From positions 5,290,419 to 5,354,418 of the forward strand of contig NC_091877.1 of NCBI RefSeq assembly GCF_019399895.1: a stretch of 64,000 bases of DNA, in the 5' to 3' direction. This stretch comes from Cardiocondyla obscurior (taxonomy: Eukaryota; Arthropoda; Insecta; Hymenoptera; Formicidae). Below are positions 31,461-41,534 of the stretch, one piece after another (position 1 is the first letter of the stretch; each line of letters opens with the position of its first letter). The notes beneath the pieces were generated by a model. The model was not told where the DNA came from and did no database searches. It saw only the letters and a list, made by a program, of their open reading frames with translations. The position numbers and the translations under genes are program-made.

Positions 31461-31664
31461 CAAATTGAAAAAAAACAATACTGAATTTATTTTACAAATC
31501 TTTAAAACACTTCAGAAACATAATATTTATACCATTAAAAAGATTTTTTGACTACATAACGTACAAAATTATAAACACAAATTTATTACAAAACAATTTA
31601 CTCATCTACATTTTGTGCATGTAAAAGGGATTTGAAGAAATCATGATGTTCCGGTGGTATATAT

Positions 31665-32572
31665 AAGCAAAACCAAGACTCCCCCAAAAAAAGACTCCCT
31701 TAAAATTATACTCCCCAAAAATAGACCATAAAATGTGTACTTTAATAACAAATACTCTTCATAAAATTAATGAGATCAAATAAATGCGCCAAGAACCTTA
31801 AGAAAATAGAAATTATATTTAAACAAGATTCCCCCCAAAAAGACTCCCTCAAAATAGAACATAAAATGTGTACTTTAATAATAAATACTCTTTATAAAAC
31901 TAATGAGATAATGTAAAGAAAAAAAAAACTTGGCGCTGCGAAACCAAATCTTTAAAATCTCAAATTATAATTTTGCTTTTTACGATGTGCTATGCATCAG
32001 ATTTTTGTAACCACACTGGATGTATATTAAAGAGTATTTTTAAAATACATCCAACAGTCCGCAATCTGTAAAAGTAGGATGGCAAAAAATTTGTTGCATT
32101 GCCCATTTTCAATATTTTTGTTATATTATACATATTTTTTAAGTTATCAGCATTTTTGTTTTATCTTCTTAGAATTATGTTTCTTTTCTTATTTTTTCTT
32201 TTATTTTTTTTTATTCAATATTTTTATTTTTTTTTTTTATATTTTATTGTAATTTTAATTTTTTTTGTTTTTTTTTTTCGATTTTAAAGATTTGGTTTCG
32301 CAGCGCCAAGTTTTTTTTTTCTTTACATTATCTCATTACTTTTATAAAGAGTATTTATTATTAAAGTACACATTTTATGTTCTATTTTGAGGGAGTCTTT
32401 TTGGGGGGAATCTTGTTTAAATATAATTTCTATTTTCTTAAGGTTCTTGGCGCATTTATTTGATCTCATTAATTTTATGAAGAGTATTTGTTATTAAAGT
32501 ACACATTTTATGGTCTATTTTTGGAGAGTATAATTTTAAGAGAGTTTTTTTGGGGGAGTCTTGGTTTTGCTT
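31665..32572. mobile_element. Long inverted-repeat (foldback) element
   Basis: Arms 31,665-31,958 and about 32,283-32,572 are inverted copies of each other with only a few differences and occasional indels. The outer end reads AAGCAAAACCAAGACTCCC. Each arm holds a direct duplication of a block containing CATAAAATGTGTACTTTAAT. The 320-bp loop is T-rich and lacks a transposase. It resembles a non-autonomous long-TIR transposon. Confidence 0.8.
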
Positions 32573-32827
32573 AAAAACTTTTTCGAGGACGTTTTTCTCG
32601 CTCGCCTATACTTGGCGCTTTTTTTGAACCTTTTTTTTAAAAAAGATCAGTTTTTTGGGGGGATATCATTCATTTTGTAGTTAAAATTTTTTTGGGGGGA
32701 GTTTTGGTTTTGCTTAAAAACTTTTTTAAGAAAGCTTTTCTTGCGCACTTATACTTGGCGCTTTTTTTAAACTTTTTTTTTAAAAAGGTAAGTTTTTGGG
32801 AGGAATATCATTTAATTTGTAGTTATA
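32567..32827. repeat. Tandem duplication of about 138 bp
   Basis: Two copies, 32,564-32,690 and 32,704-32,827, share GGTTTTGCTTAAAAAC, ATACTTGGCGCTTTTTTT and TATCATTYATTTTGTAGTTA. The second copy stops at the Gypsy-1 target site. The first overlaps the right arm end of the foldback element. Confidence 0.75.
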
Positions 32828-32831
32828 GTAT

Positions 32832-33132
32832 TGTTACGCCCGGTATACGGAGCAGCATGAAGCTGCCGGCTCGCTCCGAGGTTTCGGTTCCCCGTTGCCA
32901 GAGGAACGAAGACTATTTATTATGGTTAAGAAATGACAGTTCGGCCCGTGACTTAATTCGGTGCGGATGTCTCTGTATTTGGTTAAAGTTTGATTAAACC
33001 TTTATCGTTCCTTTTTCTTAAACCGTCTCTTTTCTTTCGCGGAGTCCGAGTGCCGCGGGTGAGAGAGTGCGAGAAGAGTGAGTGTGAAGCGCTAACGCGG
33101 AGACGTTCGCTGACCCCGTTCCCGGCGTAACA
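32832..33132 (+). repeat. 5' LTR of Gypsy-1
   Basis: TGTTACGCCCGGTATACGG to CCCGGCGTAACA, 301 bp. Followed after TTT by the primer-binding site. Confidence 0.95.
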
Positions 33133-33135
33133 TTT

Positions 33136-33153
33136 TGGGGGCTCGTCCGGGAT
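33136..33153 (+). promoter_or_regulatory. Gypsy-1 primer-binding site, tRNA-Pro type
   Basis: TGGGGGCTCGTCCGGGAT is 18 nt complementary to the 3' end of tRNA-Pro, the same primer sequence used by well-known gammaretroviruses. It starts three bases after the LTR. Its last two bases (AT) are the first two of the gag ATG at 33,152. Confidence 0.9.
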
Positions 33154-34250
33154 GGCTACGCATACGGCGAAGAGGAGGCGATCCCGTCAGGAGGATCCTG
33201 CTTCGTCGGAGGCGGCGGCGTTTGAGTCGCTCCGTCAGGAGATGCGTCAGCTGCGGGTCGAGCAGGAGCAGAGAGAGGAGAGTCTGCGGGCCGAGATTCG
33301 TCTGCGTGATGATGCGATCACAAGGATGCAGAGCCGAATCCTGCAGCTAAGTTTCTCCAATAATTTTTCGCGCGTGTCCGGTGTTCTTCCGGCGGAGGGG
33401 GGCGCGAGTTTCGTTCCGGATGTCCCTCCGGTTGAGGGTGACGCGCGTTCCGTGTCCGGGTTAAATTTAAAACTAGACACGTATGATGGTTCCGTTCCGT
33501 TGCGGGAGTTCTTCTCCCAATTTGATTTGATTGCTCGGGCGAAGCAGTGGGGACAAGAGGCGAGAACTGTTGCTCTTGTTTCTTGCCTTCGGGGCAGAGC
33601 GCGTTCGGTTCTCTGTACTTTACAGGATTCCAAGGGCATAAGCTACGCGGAGCTTAGAGCAAAGCTCGAGTTGTGTTTCGGGGAACCGCGGTCTTCCCAA
33701 AATTATTTTTCTCTTTTTACTAATCGGAGACAGAAGGAAGGGGAGGATTTTGCTTCTTTTGGGACGGAATTAGAGCGGTTATCTCAGTTAGCTTATCCTG
33801 AATGTCCCTATGAAGTGCGGGATAAGATCGCTTGTGCACAGTTTATTTCCGCGTTGTTAGATGGCAGGGTTAGGAGAACGCTGCAACTAGAAGGGATCTC
33901 TTCACTTAAAAAGGCGATCGAGAGATCGAAAGTGATCAAAACGATTTTCGGGGAATCTTTCGATAGGAGAGTGTCAGGTTTTCAGGGGCGCGCGAGTTCT
34001 TTTAGAAATTTTAATTCTTTTCGTTCGGAAAAGTCCAGGGGGGACGTTAAGGAAAGCGAAGGAAAGGGGGAAAGTTCGGTGAATCCTAGGAAGAATAAAG
34101 GGAATAAGTTTTCTCGGGAGACAAAGGGGGGGGGCTCGAAGAGAGTGTTGGCTTTGTGGAAAGCCAGGACACTTCCAGAATCAGTGCCCTACCCGTAAGG
34201 AAAACTCGGAATAGTCAACCTCTTTGGGGGGGGGGGAAGGGTCGGCTAAA
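33152..34250 (+). pseudogene. Gypsy-1 gag
   Basis: Structural polyprotein starting MATHTAKRRRSRQED directly on the primer site. Residues about 20-60 form a charged coiled-coil (EMRQLRVEQEQREESLRAEI). A capsid-like segment includes FFSQFDLIARAKQWG and ALVSCLRGRARSVL, followed by a basic Arg/Ser/Lys-rich tail. The CCHC zinc knuckle (CWLCGKPGHFQNQC, about 34,147-34,188) is in another frame, shifted by the eight-G run near 34,129-34,136. The frame as read therefore ends at 34,198 without the knuckle. The G-run shift could be a real mutation or an assembly error. Confidence 0.85.
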
Positions 34251-34317
34251 GGAAAGGGGGCCCCGAGGGAGTTATTTTTCAGGAGAATCGGCTATTCTTC
34301 ACGCGATTTTTGTTTCG

Positions 34318-34479
34318 CAGGAAAGATTAATGGTAGGAAATGTAATTTCAGGGTTGACATGGGCTCTGATATTACCATTTTGAGTTCTAGGTTTTTCGGA
34401 AAGGGGAATTCAGGTTTACAATCGCTTAGAGAGGGGCTAAGATTTCGATATCCTACAGAGGAAGATGTTTCTGTTAGAG
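34318..34479 (+). pseudogene. Gypsy-1 protease, first part
   Basis: The retropepsin active site lies at about 34,352-34,372 and reads VDMGSDITIL, where the family has D-T/S-G. The Thr codon has become ATG (Met), which should impair catalysis. The coding runs to 34,479, where the solo LTR is inserted, and continues at 35,619. Confidence 0.78.
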
Positions 34480-35614
34480 TGTAACGATGCCCCCGGAATG
34501 AGCATCGTTCCCGGTGAAGAACGGACGAGACGACCATCCTCTCGGCCAGGCAAGGGAGCGCGGGGGGCTCCCGAAGAAACCGATCATCGAAATACGTAAT
34601 TATAACAAGTACCGCGGAACGCGCCAAGTCCCGCGGAACGAGCGTATCCGAGCGGCCCCGAACTCATCCGAGCGAGCGCGACGCGCACGGTACCGCGGAA
34701 TACCACGGCCGGCGCCACGAACAAGGATACCCCCGGATGTCGCCTTGTGCGAGATAAAAAGCCGAACTCGGGGAAGTCGCGCACCGTTCTCGTGCCGTTC
34801 GCTTCGCAGCGAACATCCGAACCGAACCGACTCCTGGAGCAAGCAAACCAACGGGGTGGAGCGAACTCCGTTTCGGTCAGGAACTCCTGACGCTTGCACC
34901 GCAGAGGAATCTTCCTGCCGAAAGCGACTTAGACTGGTACGACCGGCTCGTGGGGTGAAGCGCACTTCGCCTCCTTCGAGCGATCTCGATCCCGGATCGA
35001 CAGTCAGCTTGCCTAGGCGAAAAATATCCATTCGCACCGTTGCACAAAACCGGGGTGGAGAGATCTCCGCCTCGGCCGAGTACTCTCGGCTACTGCAACA
35101 CCGAACAGGTGCTCCATCCTCCCCGCTGTCCGAATACCGCGTTCGCGCCGCGATCTAAGCGTTAGGTCGATCACCGCGTCTCGCGCCGCGTGCATAGATC
35201 AGGCCCCGCCCAGGCCCGCGACTCGGGGAAATATTCGCGCCGCTAACCCCGCGCTTCGATTAGGGCGTTATCTAGGCGGCTGCCGAAAACCTGTAACGGC
35301 CCGCCCGTCATAGATCCGCGTATCGATTACCACCGTACCGATCAAGCGCATACTCGCGCCAATTAACGCGTCATCGTGAATCTATTGTTAAATTCGTGTT
35401 CGTCCGGCGACGTCTCAATCACGCGTTCGTCATAATTGGCTTAAATGTATTTCTGTTTTATTAATTGAATAAAGCATCAGTTAATTGTTACATAAACCAC
35501 GTCTCGTGCATTCTCGGACCTCTCAATTCAACTCGCGAATCCTGTCCGCCCGGCGAGCCCGTCCGGGCACTCTCGCTTGCAAGATATTCGCGGCCAGGAA
35601 TTACGGTCGTTTCA
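34480..35614. repeat. Solo LTR, 1,135 bp, nested in Gypsy-1 protease
   Basis: Begins TGTAACGATGCCCCC and ends GGTCGTTTCA. AGAG is duplicated at 34,476-34,479 and 35,615-35,618. Removing the LTR and one AGAG restores an uninterrupted protease frame (DVSVRGEAKVSMEV). It is much more GC-rich than its host. A TATA-like GATAAAAAG lies near 34,757 and an AATAAA poly(A) signal near 35,468. The 214-codon Arg-rich frame inside is most likely a by-product of GC content. Confidence 0.92.
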
Positions 35615-38600
35615 AGAGGAGAAGCTAAAGTTTCTATGGAGGTAGGGAAGTTTGCTCTTGAAATGAGCATGTTTGTAGCGGAGATTTCGGATGATTGCCT
35701 TTTCGGGGCAGATTTTCTGAGGAAGGTTGGTTTTTCCAAAATCTTTGATGAAGCTTTTAGTTCTTGTCGGAATTCTTTGAGGGTGGCCAGAATCAAAAAG
35801 ACTTTCGGGGTGAATTCTTTTTTTTCTCAGAAGCTTTTTGAAGAAAGCTTAAAAGAATTAAATGATGAGCAGACGAATGTAGCTTCGTTATTCTTTAGAG
35901 AATTCCAGGGGACATTTTCGGAGGAAATAGTTGCAGGGAATTGCGAATTAGTGAAACATAAGATTGATGTAGCTCTTCCGATTAGACAGGTTTCTCGTCG
36001 GATTCCTTTTCGAATGAGGGATGAGGTTGATGGAATTATCGAAGATATGAAAAACCGTGGGGTAATTGAGGAGTCGCAGAGTCCTTGGGTTTCTCCAGCA
36101 GTTTTAGTCAAAAAGAAAGATGCGACAATTAGATTCTGCGTTGATTATAGGAAAGTTAATGCGGTCACAGTAAAAGATTCTTTTTCTCTTCCGAGGATAG
36201 ATGATATTCTAGATCGTTTGGCTGGGAATTCCTGGTTTGCTACTCTTGATCTTAAGAGTGGGTATTGGCAAATCAGGATGGATCCAAAAGACAAGGAGTA
36301 AACGGCTTTTTCCATAGGAAAAGGACTTTGGCAATTCACTGTCATGCCTTTTGGTCTCACAAATGCTCCGGCAACTTTTGAACGGTTTATGGAAAGGGTT
36401 TTGGAAGGGCTTCTTTCTAAGAGTTGTTTTGTATATTTAGATGATGTAACAGTTTTTGGAAGGAGTTTCGAAGGACTTATGGAGAATCTTAATAAAGTGT
36501 TTCTTCGTTTAAGAAAATTTAATTTAAAAATCAATCCAGGGAAGTGTGTTCTTTTCAGTAGGAAAGTTAAGTACTTAGGTCATGTGGTTTCTTCAGAAGG
36601 TGTAGCTACTGATCAGGAGAAAGTAGCAACAGTGATAGATTGGCCAGTTCCTCATACAAAGAAGCAATTGAGAAGCTTCTTAGGTTTTTGCTCGTATTAT
36701 CGGAGATTCTTGAAAGGTTTTTTTTCAATAGCAAAGCCACTTCATTATTTGACGGGAAATTTGGTGAAATTTTCTTGGACGGATGATTGTCAAAAGGCTT
36801 TTGAATCCTTGAAGCGGGCCTTAACTTCTCCAGTGTTAGCGTTCCCGAAGGAGGAAGGTCAGTTTATTTTAGATACTGACGCTTCTGGAATAGGAATCGG
36901 GGCTGTTCTTTCACAGAAGCAAGGGGATGAGGAGAAAGTTATAGCGTATTTCAGTCGGGTTTTATCAAAGTCTGAAAGGAATTATTGTGTTACTCGACGC
37001 GAGCTTTTAGCCATCGTTGATGCAGTCAAATCTTTTCGTCATTTTCTTTTAGGAGGGAAATGTTTAATTCGCACGGATCATATTTCTTTAAGGTGGCTCT
37101 TGTCTTTTAAGGAACTCGAGGGTCAGTTAGCTCGCTGGGTAGAAAGGTTACAACAATTTCAGTTCGAAATTGCTTACAGGAAGGGGACTTCTCACGGGAA
37201 TGCCGATGGTTTATCGAGACGGCTTTGTGAAGCGGAAAACTGTCGGTATTGTCTTAAGGTTGAGCAAAAAAGTCTTTTCGAGGGAGGTGAGACTGTGGCT
37301 CGAATAGTCTTCCAAGTAGAAGAGTTAGATCTTTGGAAAAAGGATCAGCGGGAAGATCCGAGTCTTAATGTTTTAATACAGGCGAAGGAGTCTGGGGAAC
37401 GTCTTTCCCGTTCGGGATTTTCTTCTTCAGATACAACGGGAAGAGTTCTTAATTCATATTGGGATTCTCTCGTTTTAGAGAACGGAGTTCTTTATAAGAA
37501 GTGGATAGCTCCGAATTTGAGGAAGGTGCTGTTTCAGTTAGTGGTTCCTCGTAAACGGATTAAGGAGGTTCTGGCTGATGCCTATGATTCTCCTTCGGTT
37601 GGGCACTTTGGAATCAATAAGACTCTAGATAGAATTCGGAAGCGTTTTTATTGGGTTTCTTGTAAACAAGATGTAGAAGATTGGTGTCGTTCGTGTTCGG
37701 TTTGTTGTTCAAAGAAGGGACCTTCCGGCAAAGGAAAATCTCCTTTGCAAATTTACAATGTTGGATCTCCGTTTCAGAGATTACAGATGGACGTTCTTGG
37801 TCCTTTTCCTATATCTTCTTCTGGGAATAGGTTTCTTTTGGTAATTGTTGATTGTTTTTCTAAATGGGTGGAAGCATGTCCGGTGAGGAATATTAGGGCA
37901 AGAAAGGTAGCTGAAGTTTTTGTTAGAGAAATTATTTCGAGATTTGGAGTTCCTAAGGAAATACATACGGATCAGGGACGAAATTTTGAGTCCGGTCTTT
38001 TGAAATAGTTGTTGAATCTTTTGGGGGTTAGAAAAACTAGGACTACTGCTTTACATCCACAATCGGATGGGCAGGTGGAGCGACAACATCGTACAGTTTT
38101 GGAATATCTTTCAAAATTTGTTTCGGAAAATCAAAAAGATTGGGATCGTTGGATTTCAATGTTTTTGTTAGCTTATAGGTCTTCAAAGCATGAGGTTACT
38201 GAGGTTTCTCCGGCGGAGCTTTGTTTTGGCAGGGATTTAAGGTTGCCGTTAGATTTGACGCGGGGAATGCCTCCTCAATTTTCTCAGTTTTCAGCTTCTC
38301 AAGGATAGTTTATTAGAGGTTTAAGACAAAGGCTTGATGAAATCCATTCTCAAGTCAGGAGGAAAATGGCGGTTAAGTCCTCTCGTGTTAAGGCATTTTA
38401 TGACAAGAATGTTAGGGATATTTTATTCCGAGAGAGACAGAAGGTTTGGTTTTTTAATCCTTGTAGAGTTAGAGGTAAGGCTCCTAAATTACAAAGTAAT
38501 TGGGAAGGACCTTACTTGATTTTGAAGAAGTTAGGGAAGGTGGTATTCTGTATTCAGAAGTCGCCTAAGCATAGGAAAAAAGTCGTTCATGCGGATAGGT

Positions 38601-38629
38601 TGGCTCCGTATTTTGAAAGGAAAAATTAA
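35615..38629 (+). pseudogene. Gypsy-1 pol: protease end, reverse transcriptase, RNase H, integrase
   Basis: One frame throughout, broken by stops at 36,299-36,301 (TAA), 38,006-38,008 (TAG) and 38,306-38,308 (TAG). Protease ends with DCLFGADFL. Reverse transcriptase shows RFCVDYRKVN, ATLDLKSGYWQI and the palm motif CFVYLDDVTVFG near 36,428-36,460. RNase H begins FILDTDASGIGIGAVLSQ near 36,865. Integrase has the HHCC finger (GHFGINKT ... CRSCSVCC), core Asp in QMDVLGPFP, IHTDQGRNFES, and Glu in HPQSDGQVERQHR. The C-terminal domain ends VVHADRLAPYFERKN. All domains are full length, so the copy decayed by point mutation only. Confidence 0.92.
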
Positions 38630-39099
38630 ATGGATTTTGGGGGCCGTGTTTGTTTTTTTGGGGAAAATTGATTTTTTTTAGATACTGCTTTTCTTCTTTT
38701 TCTCTTTTGAGGAGGAGTTTAACTAGACGGGGAGAAAGGAGAATTTTCTTCAGAAGAAACGTGTTCCGCCCCATTTCGAGATGAAGGAAGACTTTTCGTT
38801 AAGAAGACTGTTCTTCCCATGGTTTTTGATCTGTGGTTTTCCATGAGACGAAGGGCTAATGCCGGAACAGAAACTTGGGAAGACCTTGAGTCGGAGGGTC
38901 CACAGAAAATTATGCCCCCCTCTTGTTTGAAAATTTTAATTTTGAGAAAAGGAGTAGCGGAAGCGAGCTGAAAGACAAGGACGGAAACATCTTCGCGCTG
39001 AGGGAGATTCTTCGTCGTTTCGTGGTGTTCGAGAACTTGGACAGGAGTCCAAGATGGAACAGGAAGCCACGGAGGCCCCCCCTGATTGTCGGGGCGACA

Positions 39100-39124
39100 A
39101 TCTGGAGGAGAGGGGGGGGGGCAG
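39100..39124 (+). promoter_or_regulatory. Gypsy-1 polypurine tract
   Basis: GGAGGAGAGG followed by a run of about ten G lies directly before the 3' LTR at 39,125. It is the expected primer for plus-strand DNA synthesis. Confidence 0.8.
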
Positions 39125-39423
39125 TGTTACGCCCGGTATACGGAGCAGCATGAAGCTGCCGGCTCGCTCCGAGGTTTCGGTTCCTCGTTGCCAGGGGAAC
39201 GAAGACTATTTATTATGGTTAAGAAATGACAGTTCGGCCCGTGACTTAATTCGGTGCGGATGTCTCTGTATTTGGTTAAAGTCTGATTAAACCTTTATCG
39301 TTCCTTTTTCTTAAACCGTCTCTTTTTTTTCGCGGAGTCCGAGTGCCGCGGGTGAGAGAGTGCGAGAAGAGTGAGTGAAGCGCTAACGCGGAGACGTTCG
39401 CTGACCCCGTTCCCGGCGTAACA
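39125..39423 (+). repeat. 3' LTR of Gypsy-1
   Basis: 299 bp, nearly identical to 32,832-33,132. Followed by the GTAT duplication. Confidence 0.95.
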
Positions 39424-39427
39424 GTAT

Positions 39428-40671
39428 AATCTAGAGACACGTTAGTGTTCTGCGTTACGTGCACAAGCAGCGTGATCGAGCGTGTCATTACGCGAGATTT
39501 TTTATTCTGAGCTATTGAGATGTTTAAATCTCAACAACGGTCTAACCGATCGCTCTCTAAACGTGTTCCTTTATATATAAGTTTGTACATAAAATACATG
39601 TTTTTTGTTTTATCTATTTTTGCTGTACGATTGATACTTTTTAGAACAATGTTTGATAAAATTGATGCTATATCAAGTTCGGGGTAAACTTGTGTCACAC
39701 TTGTACGGTTCGACATGTGTTTGTAATATTATAGAAAATAGAATGGGCCCCATCCGACGCCCAAACTCGTGAGACGCACCAAATTAATTTTTTTCGTCTC
39801 TCCGTTGTAGTATTACATTTGACGCCTCATTGACGCCTCATACGTTTTTATATAGGTTTGCAATATTTAGTTTTGTTTATCACTACTCAAGTTTCTCGAG
39901 AAAAATCTTTGGCTTTGTTCAGCAGAAAAAACTGCTTTGCAACTATTATAAAAATATTAAAATTGATTAGCGCATTTTTTAATAAAAATTGTAAAGTCTA
40001 TTTCAAATTTAGATCGTATTAATATTTTTGTAAAGAAGATTTTATTTAAAAAATTATTTAAAGTATCAAGACAAACCTAGGTTCATGCTTGTACGGTTTC
40101 ACATAAATTTGTAATATTTAATAGATATTTATTACGCGATCATCACTCATCAATAAACACAGTCGATAAATGAAATAGAGTCGATAAATCAATCCATGCC
40201 ATCTAGCCGCTCGAAAACGAAAAGGACATTTTCGTCGTCGACGACGTTAAAATAAAATGTGATTTTACTCTTGCAAGCAAACTTTACATCGCGATATCTT
40301 CGTTTGTAAATAACGTAGCGAAAAAATAAAAACACTTTTATTATATAAATTGACCCTAATCTACACAATGAACCTATGTAGAAAGCAATCGGTTCAGCCA
40401 TTGTCGAGATCCAAACATGTATAAATTTCTTAAAATGGGTCTCGCGTATAATAGGCAGGTAGTACGCTGCGCCTATATTTGGCGCGAGGCACTACCGTGC
40501 CTCGTAATCGTAATAGGTCCATTATGTCCTTGAATTTTGCTGTTGTAATTTTTCTGATATTTTTATACAGTGGTGTCAATACAATATTTACGAACTTTCT
40601 TGGTTTACCCCGACGTGGTAATAAATTCAGGACTTTAGAATTTTCATTCTCATTCATTGATGTCTTATAGA
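39428..40671. other. No supported gene
   Basis: AT-rich DNA with short frames lacking motifs. A CTTGTACGGTT(T/C)GACA-like block followed by TTTGTAATATT occurs twice (39,700 and 40,088). The stretch 40,330-40,500 loosely resembles 52,690-52,895 (ACACTTTTATTA ... GAGRCACTACCG), so a small repeat family is likely. Confidence 0.4.
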
Positions 40672-41530
40672 AAATTTTGTTAATTATGCATAAAAGGGTC
40701 ATCTTCTTCGATTTCGATGACCTTGACATATGTTGTAGAGGTCACCTCCCTGAGTGACCTTGACCACTTTTTAGAGGTCGGCCCCTCCCCGTTAAAAAAA
40801 TATTCACTAAGAAAGTTTCAAAAATATGGCAGGTATTTATGATATTGTGATCAGTACAAATAACTATATTTACATTTTGAAAGGAGGTAAATAAATTTCT
40901 ATTTATAATTATATAAAATTTATAATTTTCTCCATAATAAAAAATGGCAGACAAGAGGTTCGGTCCCCCTGCGGGGGGCCTCACGATTGTTAAAACTAAC
41001 CTAACCCATCCCATTGTAATTGATGTGTGAATTTTGATACGCTTGGACAGTTATTAACCCACGTAAAACTTAAAATGCAAAAAAATCAAACTGCTGCAGA
41101 TATACAAAAAAAAACATTCTTTGCATTTTAAGTTTTACGTGGTTTAAAAACTGTCCAAGCGTATCAAGACTCACACATCAATTACAATGGGATGAGTTAA
41201 GTTAGTTTTAACAATCGTGAGGCCCCCCGCAGGGGGGCCAAACCTCCTGTCTGCCATTTTTTATTATGGAGAAAATTATAAATTTTATATAATTATAAAT
41301 AAAAATTTATTTATTTTCAAAATGTAAATATAGTCATTTATACTGATCACAATACCATAAATACCTGCCATATTTTTGAAACTTTCTTAGTGAATATTTT
41401 TTTAACGGGGAGGGGCCGACCTCTAAAAAATGGTCAAGGTCACTCAGGGAGGTGACCTCTACAACATATGTCAAGGTCATCGAAATTGAAGAGGATGACC
41501 CTTTTATGCATAATTACCAAAATTTTATAC
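40672..41530. repeat. Large palindrome, arms of about 400 bp
   Basis: 40,672-41,078 is repeated inverted at 41,118-41,530 with high identity by eye, around a 40-bp centre containing AACTGCTGCAG. Landmarks are ATGCATAAAAGGGTCAT, GAGGGGCCGACCTC and GCAGGGGGGCC on both sides. No coding frame is supported. It could be a long-TIR transposon or an inverted duplication, and its transcript would fold into a long double-stranded hairpin. Confidence 0.9.
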
Positions 41531-41534
41531 GGTT

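Larger units (their letters stand above)
32832..39423 (+). mobile_element. Ty3/Gypsy retrotransposon (Gypsy-1), young LTRs, broken ORFs
   Basis: LTRs lie at 32,832-33,132 and 39,125-39,423, with GTAT duplicated at 32,828-32,831 and 39,424-39,427. Order: tRNA-Pro primer site, gag, protease (split by a solo LTR), reverse transcriptase, RNase H, integrase, polypurine tract. By eye the LTRs differ at four bases plus a 2-bp gap in about 300 bp. The coding region nevertheless has a frameshift in gag and three in-frame stops in pol (36,299, 38,006, 38,306). Confidence 0.95.

Noticed and set aside
32099..32287. Phe-rich hydrophobic ORF resembling a membrane protein
   Set aside because: It is the T-rich loop of the foldback element; the composition is simple sequence.
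34514..35158. 214-codon Arg/Ser-rich open frame
   Set aside because: It lies wholly inside the nested solo LTR, in GC-rich sequence where both strands are open in several frames. No domain and no homologue that I recognise.
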